From the NCBI GenBank assembly GCA_003342895.1, contig PTFA01000305.1:934626-998625 (forward strand): 64,000 nt of DNA. Reading direction: 5' to 3'. The notes beneath the pieces were generated by a model that saw only the letters and a list, made by a program, of their open reading frames with translations, had not been told where the DNA came from and ran no database searches. This document shows, piece after piece, positions 24,681-35,215 of the stretch. Each line of letters opens with the position of its first letter. Positions within the stretch are counted from its first letter, which is position 1. Origin of the DNA: Casuarius casuarius. Taxonomy: Eukaryota; Chordata; Aves; Casuariiformes; Casuariidae. Position numbers and translations under genes: made by a program.

Positions 24681-25040
24681 ATGGCACCCATACGCATTAA
24701 TTGCCCTGAGCATCCTCCCCTGGGACCCACGCCCTCTCCCAATGGGCCTAGGAGCCCCGTTTCACCTCAGGCCTGGCTGCCTGTACCTGTCTCTAGCTCC
24801 AGCCCTGTCTTCTGCTGCTCCTGGTGGGATCCCCTAGCTGGGCCCCATCCTCAGTTAATGCCCTCACCATCTCCAAGGCTGTTGATTGCCCCCATTGCCA
24901 GCCCCTATCTCTGCCCACAGCATTCAGGTACTGGAGGGTAAGGGCATGGCACTCATCCCCCTCAGGGCAGCCGTGCTCTCGCTGCTTCATGACTCCGAAC
25001 ACAGCTTCAATCCCGTCTCAAGCAGCACGGCTTCAAAGGC
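24681..25040. other. GC-richer block, no gene identified
   Basis: Proline-rich translations on plus (24681-24941) and similar minus-strand frames reflect C-rich composition (CCCTCTCCCAATGGG, CTCCAGCCCTG). Few CpGs. A processed-pseudogene or exon origin is possible but unsupported; no domain was recognised. Confidence 0.35.
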
Positions 25041-25941
25041 AGCAGTATAGAAAAGCAGCCAGCACATCTTAAAGACATCTTGCTTGCCTTATCCAAAACA
25101 GCAATTGGCTATATTAAAAGCAGATATCAGGACAGTCTGATTCAAATTATGAAGATATCAAACAGATTCTCTTTCTAGCACAGTTCACACATTAAAGTTC
25201 ACAATGACCCTTCAAGACTGAAGAAGCAGGAACATTATAAAACCTTGTGTAATATGACTCAGACACACCTTTGGGAAATGAAAGGTGCGTAGTAGAAAGG
25301 CAAGGCTGAAAAGATGCAGTCCTTTACTGACACAATATAAAATAACCAAAATATATTTCTGCAATGATCTGTGTATGGCATCCTAGCATTACTAGCACCT
25401 TTGACAGATCTTGGGGAGCATTTTTCATTTGGAAGAAAAATTGATCTTGGCAGCTGAATAAAGCCTTTTCCCTTCAGTCAGCCACCTCTCATCTCCTTGA
25501 TGCAATGATCAGTGTGATCAAGTAGAAATCATATATATAATAGTGCTCCAAGAAGATAGGTACCTAAAGATGGTGGGATAGCTACTAGCATACTTAAGTG
25601 TGGAAGTGGAAGGCTATCGTCTGTTGTCCTTTCACTATTCACTCAGATATGTGGAAAAGGAGAAGCAGTGGAAAGCTTTAAGGATGCTTTAATTGCATAG
25701 CTACAGAAGAGGGAAATGTGATTGTCCATTATGTGAGAGCTATCTTGCATCTTCCTCCAAATTATACTCTGGAAATTATTAGTTCAGGTTGTTCTTGACA
25801 TAAGCTCATGCTGCTGATAGTGGTGCCTCATAACCAGACAGTTTCTGTGCTGTTTGTGGTACCATTGAGATGATTATTCTTGGACAGACAAACCTAGGAA
25901 AAGCATAGAGATTAGGAATAATTCTGTACTAGATAAGAGGT
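25041..25941. other. No gene seen
   Basis: Unique sequence to the right of the GC-richer block and to the left of the candidate pseudogene. No poly(A) tract marks the left end of that candidate, so a processed (retroposed) origin has no direct support. Confidence 0.45.
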
Positions 25942-27213
25942 TCATCTTAGTCCAGTGCTATGGCTTGGAGTGGCTATTAGTGGATGTTTAAGGATGAATA
26001 CATGAAGAGAGAAGGCATACAGTAGTACTTCTCTCAATATGTGCTCCCAGCTTTCAGCAGTCAGTATCATAATATTTCTTGGGATCAGAATTAAAACTCT
26101 GTTACTAATTAGTCTAAACTATTTGATTTTCTTGTTCAAGTACTCAGCAATCTGAAAGTCCTCAGCAAACCAGGCTGTTTTGATGGCTTCTGTAACCTCA
26201 TCTACTCCTTTCATGATGATATGGAAGCCCATAACTGTCAGTTTTAGAGTAGTGTCTTGTTCCCAGTATAGCCAAACAAGTTTCTGTACTCATACGTAGC
26301 CTATTTATTTTTCTGTCCTTGGTAATACTTCTCAGAACATGACGAAGCACATCTGCTAGAGAATTGAGGTCACCTGCTTAATCTCAGCAGACCAAGAGCC
26401 AAGGTCACTGGAAGTATCATCCAGGAGCCTTTTGTTCTCTAATGATTGCAGGATTGCTTGCCTATTCGCTGGAAGACCTCAGGCTATCTTCAGTTGCCTT
26501 GCAGTCATCCAAAGACCAAGTCCGCCTATTAGGATATGGAAGGTGGGAGTCATTGTAGAGTTGATCCAAAGTAGCCATTCAAGCTTTCACAGTCACACTG
26601 GAAGAAACAATGTTCAAAGTGATTGACATGTTTACTTTGGTAGCTCTCTGTCCAGGTCAGCAGTAAATGAGAATGAAACATCTCTTTGCGTTTGGGAAGA
26701 GAGTTTGTTTTGATCATCGTCAAAATCATATTTGGAATGAAGTATCCAATGCTCTGCCAAGGCTGAAGTTTACTTTCTGCACTCTTCCATAGATGCTGGT
26801 CTGGGATGGTATACAGTAAACATATCCAGTGGTCAGACAACTCTATCAACACTGCTAATACCAAATTCTGGATATCCATTAGCATAACTGTAACAAACAC
26901 AGAGCTTCTATTTTACAGCAACCTTTCGTGTATCAAAACTGCTGTGGCAAGATCTCTTTTTGGCCTGCAGGATCCCCAAACTCATATTTTTCAGCAGCTT
27001 GCTAATACACAAAGGAACACCTTGAGGATGATACTTGAATCTTCTAAGGACGCCCTTAAAATCTTCAGTCAAACTGGTAAGGTTAATACCACTGAGTGTA
27101 AGGAAAGGGCTTTGGATTAAAGTATCTGTGTCAAGTCTTTTGAATGGAACCTCAGTCTCAGAGATGAAGCACCCAGCCAAGCTGTTGGCCAGAAGAGAGG
27201 AGAGGATAATCAA
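25942..27213 (-). pseudogene. Candidate decayed protein-coding remnant, unidentified
   Basis: Three minus-strand frames follow end to end: 26908-27213 (101 codons), 26550-26900 (116 codons) and 25942-26553. The last has six internal stops; at least three are TGA that could derive from CGA, and one TAG precedes a CAG. Protein-like strings in it are QKLVWLYWEQDTTLKLTVMG, DEVTEAIKTAWFAEDFQIAEYL (split here as an acidic-aromatic segment) and TAESWEHILREVLLYAF. From about 26290 to 25942 there is a single stop in about 115 codons. Known: frame changes plus CGA-to-TGA decay mark old pseudogenes. I recognise no parent gene. The plus strand also has a 104-codon frame here, so chance is a real alternative. 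Confidence 0.25.
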
Positions 27214-27239
27214 AGAGAAACCGTTATAATGTTCTGGTC

Positions 27240-27420
27240 ACCTAAAATTTGCATATTCAGCCTATAACCATACCTGTCCATCCTAGGTTGGCTTGTTTTG
27301 CGTATAATTTGCATACATTGCTGTATGTGCAGATGGTGAAAGTAAAAATAGCTACAGCTCATTAACAAACAGTCATTGTCCGTTGTGTTGGACAAACAAT
27401 AAACATATTGGTTTAATTCC
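27240..27420. promoter_or_regulatory. Candidate element with paired octamers and inverted SOX-like sites
   Basis: Seen: ATTTGCATA occurs at 27247-27255 and again at 27307-27315, exactly 60 bases apart in the same orientation. Downstream, ATTGTCC (27375-27381) and GGACAAACAAT (27390-27400) form an inverted repeat with an 8-base spacer; ATTGT and ACAAT are SOX cores. Known: POU and SOX factors act jointly at many developmental enhancers. Inferred: a POU/SOX-bound enhancer is plausible. A chance grouping cannot be excluded. Confidence 0.35.
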
Positions 27421-27660
27421 ACTACAGAAACAAAACCAGAACTGCTTCATGTTTACAGCCCTTGTATTGTTAAACCTCAGAAGTTTGGGGTTTTTTTTCA
27501 CACTTTAGGAAGGTCTCTTAAAGTTAAATAAAATGTGATAGTATTTTGTTTTCTGTTTCTAGAATGAGCTTTTCTGCTTTTCATTTTTCTCAACAAATTA
27601 GAATTAGTATAGTTGACCTCTCAGCCTATGAAATTTCATAAAATGAAGCTGAACTCAATA

Positions 27661-27790
27661 GTGGGGCTCTCAGTTACATCAGCAGATACAATGGTATCTC
27701 TACTTCAGCCCTAACAGGAGTGCGGGGCTTGATCCAAAGCTCACTGAAGTTGGCTGAAGAATGCCCACTGACTTTTCAGAATTGAACCGG
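27661..27790. repeat. Relic of an old amniote interspersed repeat
   Basis: CTTGATCCAAAGCTCACTGAAG, then CCCACTGACTTTTCAG and GGACCTGG closely resemble a repeat I remember from turtle, crocodile and bird DNA containing 'gatccaaagcccactgaagtcaatgg...cccattgacttcagtgg'. The two halves are partly inverted copies. The family name and class are not asserted. Confidence 0.5.
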
Positions 27791-30700
27791 GACCTGGATT
27801 AAAATCAACTCACAGAGAAAGATCAGATTTCATTTCTTGGTCTGCAGAACTTGAAATTCTTCTAGCAATTTTGCCCACTGAGTTGAACTCACTTTACATT
27901 TAGCAGCTTTTAGATGCATAGCCTTAATAAGAACAGAATTTATTATATCACTGATTTAAATTGGTTAGATTACAATACTTTTTAATGTGAATGTAGCAAG
28001 TGTAGTTACAAATGTTTTCACAATACTTCACAAAAACTTAGATAGCATGTATTTCATATGTTAGAAAAAACTAGGCTGAATATATATTTTTCCTACCTGA
28101 GTAACTTTTGAACAAACTGTGAGAAGCGATATAACACTGAAGTTAGAACCTGTAAAACACAGCAACATAAGCACCCCAAGCCTCTCATCACAAAGATGTT
28201 CAGCCTTTTATTTTTGGTGCATGTCTAAATTCTGTAATGATTTCAGCTTATACATTTGGAAATGCACAGAAGACTGTATCAGCACCTTATCAGTTTCAGT
28301 GCATCCAACATTTTGCTCAAATATGTCTGTCTGAGTTGATATACTGCCTAAAGGCCAACAGAGTAGTTATATATTTGGAACAAGTTCTAAAATTTAAATC
28401 AAGAAAAGACCTTTGCTGCATTTTCTATCATCTTTAGAAAAAGTCTATTGAAGAAGTGATATAACCTACATTCACAGTTGCAATAGGAATATTTTGTATT
28501 CAAAGGGAGCAAGAGAGATTGGACTTATATAATATTTTGAAGCTGCTGAACAAAGCAACTTGATAATGGAGGTAATATGAAATGAAATACCTAAGGTTTA
28601 AAGAAACCCTGATGGAACAATGCTGTTTCAGTCACCAGCAATGCTGCATATCTGGAGATGGGCTTAGAAAGGAACTGGACCAAGGAACTGAAGCTCTCTC
28701 AGCTTCATCAGCTTCATCTTTAATAGATAAGAAGGTCATTTTGAAAAAATCAGTGTAGTCCAGTTAAATTCAGGGTCTGATAATTACACTAGCTGAAGTT
28801 CCCTCTATCTTTTCTCTCTATCTTTTCCATACTTTCTCCTATTTAATTGTGTATGCACCCTGCTATCCTGCCCACTACCCTTTTCTTCCCAATGTCCAAA
28901 ATAACACCAAAGTTGACTGGTTAGATATGGCATCCAGGAAAACCAACTGGCCAGCAGTCAGGCAGTAAATGGTGTTAGAGTAATATTTCAGCTCTAGAAC
29001 AATACAAGCTAGGACATACAACAAAACTATCAAGAGCAGTCTCAACAGCACAGTGGGGTTAATGCATGCTGTATCTCTAAAATTCTGCTCTGCAGCAGTG
29101 AAGCAGCACAGCATGCAACTATATAGGGCAAAAGGTCAAATAGTTTTTGGTAACAGATTTAGATATGACTTATGGTCTTGATTGTTAAGTGTAGCACAGT
29201 CAAGAAGTGATAATGAGTTTTAGAAGCCACCTATCATATTAAAACCACTGTACATCCTCACAAAAGATAGACTGGGAGTCATAATGCTTACTGAGCCCAG
29301 AAGAAAATAAAGCAAAGAGTGTAGCAGAATCACCAGGAAAGATTTGTGCAGAAGCAAAAGAGTGAAAATAAAAGACAGAAAATATGTGGGAAAATCACAG
29401 AAAAGAAGCAGGCAGGCTGCTGCTGTTGCTGCCTTTCCAATGAAAAAGAATAATAACCATTTTTAGTTGATTCCTCCCCTAACAACATGACAAAAGAGCA
29501 CCTGGAATAACTATGACAAGAGCCTACATGTCCAAAACACTTATTAATTCATATATTGATTTTTTAGAAAAATTATCTAGCCTTTCATACATCTGGTAAA
29601 TGTAAATCAGTGACTCGAATTACCTATCTGCTCACTCTGGTATGCATACAGTGACATGACAGTCTTAATGAGAGGGATCTGCAACATTATTGCTTTTTAG
29701 CTCATTTGGAAAAGTGTAAATTGGGTTGTGGTATTGCAGTGAACCTTGCTAAATACCCTCCCTATCTCCATTATTTGCCTTAAATGTATGGTGGGTAACA
29801 CAGTTCTGTCTTGTTGCCAGAAAAGGGATGAAGGGTTAGGAGCTCAAATCTGCCTAAAGCTTAGCACACATGCAGATCTAAAGAGAGCACTTTCTCATTT
29901 GTAACAATGCCAAAGTTTTATTTTGATGCCCTGGAAACTTTGCTAGGTATTGATTCTACGAAATGATGGCACACATTCAGCTCTAATGAAAGCCATGGAG
30001 TGAGCTTATCCAGCTTGCTTTTGAGGACTTCAGCCGTATATCAAGTGAACATAGGAATTTTGCATATCTGTCTGAATGAATCATTACTGCATGGCAAACT
30101 GACTGTACAGGAATGCTTAGTTTACTCTATTATCTCCCTTCAAAGGTATTAATCTAAAATATATTTTACAAATTACACATTCTTTTTTCTCTCACAATGA
30201 ATGTTCAGTGATTGTTTCCTCTGAGATTCAGGTGCTATGATTTCGATTTTAAAAAATGATCTTTATTGTCACAGATACTGCCAGCCCTTTCCTTAGTAGT
30301 CACAGGGGTTGTCACATGCTCCTTTCATTGTGTGCATGTAGATCTTTTCCCTTTTCTGGCTCATGCTGCGTAACCTTCTTTCTCTCCTACGTCACATGCA
30401 CTGCAATCCTTTTCCTTTTCTGTTACATGCACAGCAATAATCTCCTGCTAACGCACCAGCTCTGACTAAGAGAATAAGCCCTGTCACCTCCAAGCTCAAG
30501 CAGCTTCCTGCATAATGCCACATGATGGGAGATTACATGCTTAAAATGTGTTTCAGTCTTAGAGTTTTCTTGCTGCTTGTAAATCATTCCAGCCTTTGCA
30601 GGTTGTGATATTGTCCATATCCCTCCCTGGGCCTATAACCTTGTGTGCAGTTATCTGGTGTGACTTCACTCCATATTTTGTCTTCTAAGGAGCCTTCTGG

Positions 30701-31379
30701 TTGCTCATGAGACACACGCCATCTGATTTGTCTTTAGCTCCCAGGGATGGTACGTTACCATGTCCCTCTGCTGAGATGTCAGAACAATGACCCCGTGCCT
30801 TCGCACGGCACTTAGTCCCCCAGAACTGCAAAGTCCTTTGCAAAACATGTTGAGCTTTGCAGTCCTACTCCCTTAGGATGTAGCTGATTTTTAGCCTTCT
30901 TATTTAATTCTGTAGAACTGTAGGTATCTATGTATGTATGTGTGTGTTCATTTAAATGTGATAAATGTAAACCTTAACATGACATTTTTGGAAATAAAGC
31001 AAGCAGGTTGATATAACTTGATGTCCTGACATACACTAAGAATGGGATCCCTGAGGAACTCTGTGACATAAAGTCTACGTTCAAGTAGTGGGGTACATAA
31101 GGTACTGTTATATAAAATTTTTAGTATTGCAACAACCTTAGAGTTTGCATAAAACTGTTCTCTAGCATTTTTTAAATTGTTTCTTTCCTCTGCACTCTGA
31201 AGAGTGACAAAGAGGTACTCCACATTCCAGAGTTCTGCAGTAAGGCTCCTCTATGCAGCATGCAGCTGGAGGTCCATAAAACACCATTTTTTTCTGCACA
31301 GAATCTCTTGATGTTTCATTTTTACTGAAACAAAGTGATACCGTGGAGTAAATGTTGCACAGGCTGCCTGCATTCATTA
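27791..31379. other. No gene seen
   Basis: Unique AT-rich sequence. Small repeats only: a 12-13-base direct repeat CTCTATCTTTTC twice at 28803-28827 and a TATG/TGTG tract at 30925-30948. No open frame above about 91 codons, none recognised. Confidence 0.55.
30925..30948. repeat. (TATG)n/(TG)n microsatellite
   Basis: Short TATG units pass into TG units. Confidence 0.85.
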
Positions 31380-31535
31380 TGTACTCTACTACATGACTTT
31401 GAGATTGAGAGTGATATTTTGCTCTGTGGTACTCCATCTGTAAAATGAGGATATTAGTTCTTACCTTCTTTAGTAAACCATTTTGAGGTGAGATAAGTGT
31501 GAAGGGATAATTATACATTATTACTATGATAATGC
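31380..31535 (+). mobile_element. MIR/CORE-SINE-like relic
   Basis: Seen: ACTCCATCTGTAAAATGAGG, then ATATTAGTTCTTACC, then GTAAACCATTTTGAGGTGAG and a T/A-rich end TATACATTATTACTAT. Known: MIR-type SINEs have, in this order, 'cctcatctgtaaaatggggataataatacctacc' and in sauropsid copies 'gtaaagcactttgag...aaatgcaaagtattatt'. The upstream ACATGACTTTGAGATTGAG fits the 'gtgaccttgggcaag' part. The tRNA-like head was not found, so the copy is truncated at its 5' end. Confidence 0.65.
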
Positions 31536-34500
31536 TGTTCTTTTTAATGTATGATTTTGTGCAGTACTTTCAAAGAATCTTATTGCTGTGCCACTGTAGC
31601 ATTCATTAGCCTTTTCCCTGTAAAACTATGATTTTTCTTTTTTTTTTTCTTATGAGACAGCATGATTTTTCTAATATAACTGTCTGTCTGGGTGGGGACC
31701 TTCAACCGATGCTGAACTGGTGTAGAGAGAACAGCTTTCTCTTGCAGTGCTCTTTTTTCTTGGCAGACACATGAAGTCGATACAATCTGGAATTATGTGG
31801 AATAGTTTTAGGGTGGAATTCATTTCCTTTATATTTTGCCATCTAAACGTTTGGTATCCAGCCTAGACAAACTGTGTTGATAATAATTCCTAGTGTGTAC
31901 CTGCATTAGCCATCAGTCCTCAGACCTCATAGTCTGGTTATTCTTTTTGAGTCTGGTGTAGAAACACTTTTATTGATCCAGCATAATGCATATTTTTATA
32001 TGAGGAGAATGAGTGTATTTTCTATTGCAGAGTTGTATTTTTTTAATCTAGGTTTACCAGTTTCTCTATTTAAAAAGTGTAAGAAGTGTATTTGGATGTA
32101 GTAGAAATAATTTATTTTAAGTGGTAATATAGGGGAGGTCAGGAGTGTAGAATTCTTTCTTCATATGATTTCAGTTAGTTGCTACCAAGAAACTATCTAG
32201 CCAAGAGACAGTTATTCCTGCTCTATTACATGGCTATAAATAACTGAAGATTCAGTGGCATTTATTCACAGAGCAGGAGATTACTACGCAGAGCTTGGTT
32301 TAGATGTGTTTTCTGAGGTGTAAAGCTTTTGCCCAAGTTTTGTTGTGAAATTTGAGTCAGTACAGTGGGCTAGGTTTGTAACATAGAAGGGCATCAAATA
32401 GCAGAAGGCCAATAAGGCAGGTTTGTTCTGTTTGCTGGTGTCTCTAGACCAGAATATGGCACAATACAGGATACCAGTGTTAAGCTGGTAAGTTAGAAGG
32501 TGGAAGGCAGACTGTGATCTCTATGCAGTGCTGAGTTTTGTTATCTTGAGTGGGACTGTATGTGAAACACCATGGCTTGTTTAAGCTAGAGTGACTTCTT
32601 AGAAATATTGGTAAAACATAAGTGGGATACACTTCTCACAAGGTGCCACATGAGCTTGCACTTGAATTTTATGGACTGTCTTAGGTGCAAAAGCTTGATC
32701 GTATGCTCTGAGAGGTGTATGGAGACTTCTTGAGTTTAACATGATTTCTTCTTCATTTTACATGGCAAAACCTGTGACACAGGAAAGGGCTTTATGGTTG
32801 AACTCCTTAATACACAAGAAGCCTGAAACGGAGAATCTGTTTTTCCTGACTCCTACTCCCAGGATCCTGTTAGAAATACATATGAAAAGTAGTGAGAGAT
32901 ACTATAACACCAGTACCATAAGTTTTTAAAAATGCATTATTTTCCCTGGATTTATTGAGAAGTGCTATTAGTAGATTTGGAGCATCTAATGAACAACTGC
33001 CTGATGCAAAGAGTGAGAAACTTACAGCAAGAAATAGGTCAGAGACAGATAGATGCACAAATCTCTTGTTTTAATTGTGGTTCAGGTTAAAAAATTGGAG
33101 GGCCAAACTATGGACTGAAGAAAAGGTAAGAAATTATAAGTACTGTTTTCAGCCAGTCAGTACTTAAAGTCTTGATTTGCTAAGAGACATCTGGAATGCT
33201 ACCTGAAGTTTCATTTTTAAAATTAAATTGAGTATTTAAGAGACTAAGGCCATGACTGGCCAATCACTGCAAAAACAGCATGCATGCATCCCCCTAAGCT
33301 GAATCAGAAGAGCAGAAGTATGATCTCTCCTAAGTTGCTTCAGTGTGAACTTAGTTGGATTAGCTTGAACTGCTATTCAAAGCTGTTTAACATTAGATAA
33401 TTGACAACTATTGTACTAATGTTACCTTGAAGCAAGTAACAGTAGAGATTTTAATGTTGATTTATGAGGCAGCGGAGGTATTATATTTTAAGCAAATAAT
33501 TTAATGAAAGCAATAACAATATTCATTAAACTTCTTACCAAGTATGTAGAGTGTACAAAAGACTTCAACAATTCTTGGAATGATTTTTGCGGTATAATGC
33601 CTAAATTTTTGATCATCATTGGCAGGAACAGTAAACTAATTAATGATGGATTACAGTGGAATTCCTATGAAAGTATATATGACATCTAGATTAATACCAA
33701 ATGAGGCCCTCATGATTAATGTTACCATGATGAACACCAAAGGTATTAATAAAGATCAGACCAATTATTAGGCAGTGTCAACCAAAAGAAGATGGTTCAG
33801 TACAAAAAAATTATGCAAAATATGAAGAAAAAAATCTATGTCACCCTTAAATTCATGTTAGCAAAATGAAATGGATCTGTCTGAAAATGAAAAAAAACAG
33901 ACTTCTCTTAAAAGCACTGCAGTCTGATCCTTTTTGGTGAGGCAGGCATACATATTCCTATTGCTCTAGAGGCACTCTGTATGATTTGACAGATGTATAT
34001 GCTACATACTATATTTGGTATGACCAAATTTGGATCCACCCAGGGAACACCTGTAGCACCATTATAAATGTGGAAGAAAGCATTTGTAAAGTCTGCCAAA
34101 TATGGCTTCCTTAAAACTTAAACAACAGGAAAAAAAACCCTCATTCAACAGCAGTGCAGATTATGGTTGTGTGGGTAGTTCATGAGAAAGTTTTTCCCAC
34201 TACTTTCTTTGCATCTGATCTCCCCATAAACTGTTCCCTCTACCTCAGAAGCCCTCTCAAATTTGTCTCTGATTTTCTGCAGTATATTTAAGGATTAAAT
34301 TTAATTGAAATGGTAGATTTTCTGAGGGCTTTTATTAAATACTATAACCTAGGCAAAGTTTGTACGCATAAAATGTGTGTATGCATGAAAATAAAATATG
34401 TTTTTAAAATGCGCTCACCCTCAACTATGTTTCAGGTATTTAAATTACTTACAAACATCACTAGATTTTGGTGATGTGGCATATAATTGATTAGTTCATG

Positions 34501-34769
34501 GTGATGGAGGCAAAACAGACATATTCCCTGAGCGTTATAAGGTGCTACAAGAGGAAAGACAGTATTCGGAGGTTGTTTGGAAGGAAGGAAAGTGCAAGGT
34601 ACAGGAGATATTGAACTGTTACACTGAGGGGATTGTTACAGATTAAGATATATGGAATAGGTCACAGAATTCCACTCACTTTTCCTGTCCTGTGTCTGAA
34701 AACTTGAACTTGATCTAATAATATATATCTTCCCCAAAGGCACCCAGCATTCTCAGTATACAGAATTCT
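31536..34769. other. No gene seen
   Basis: Unique AT-rich sequence with short unfamiliar open frames. GCATGCATGC near 33279 is a small palindrome. No RNA gene or clear repeat was recognised. Confidence 0.55.
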
Positions 34770-35215
34770 TGACATTTTTTCCCCATTTCTCTTGTCACCA
34801 ATCACAACACAGCAATGTCTATGACGGTGTGTGCTGGGAACTGAGCCTCACCCCAAAGGCAGCTGCCAGGCTGGAAAAGCATAAGGGACAATTAGCTGAG
34901 TTACAGGAAAATAAACAGCATGATCCAATTATAGTATTATTTTCAGAATATGTTTTTAAACATTTTTGTTTTTAACTACGCCATTGAAAAATGAAAGTGT
35001 AATAAAAAAATATCTTCCTGCTGCAGTATGCGGAGAGGTTAGAATGACTTACATGCAATTAGTACTTTATTTGATGAATGTAGCTGTTCTCTGTGCAAGG
35101 AATAGCTCTGTGAAAGCTGCAGTCTCCTTTAATGCATTTGTTGTTCAGAATTATTTGACAAAGTATTACTTCAATATTTTTCATTTAAATCAAGTTCTTG
35201 CAAGTTTTTGATTTT
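34770..35215. promoter_or_regulatory. Candidate conserved non-coding element
   Basis: Unique, repeat-free sequence dense in homeodomain-type cores: GACAATTAGCTGAG, TCCAATTATAG, TGCAATTAGTAC. It also carries GCAGTATGCGGAGAGG and TTTAATGCATTTGTTGTTC strings and a perfect CTGCAG pair. Its texture is among the most enhancer-like in the window. Two plus-strand frames (68 and 81 codons) cover it but resemble no protein. Conservation is not tested. Confidence 0.4.
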
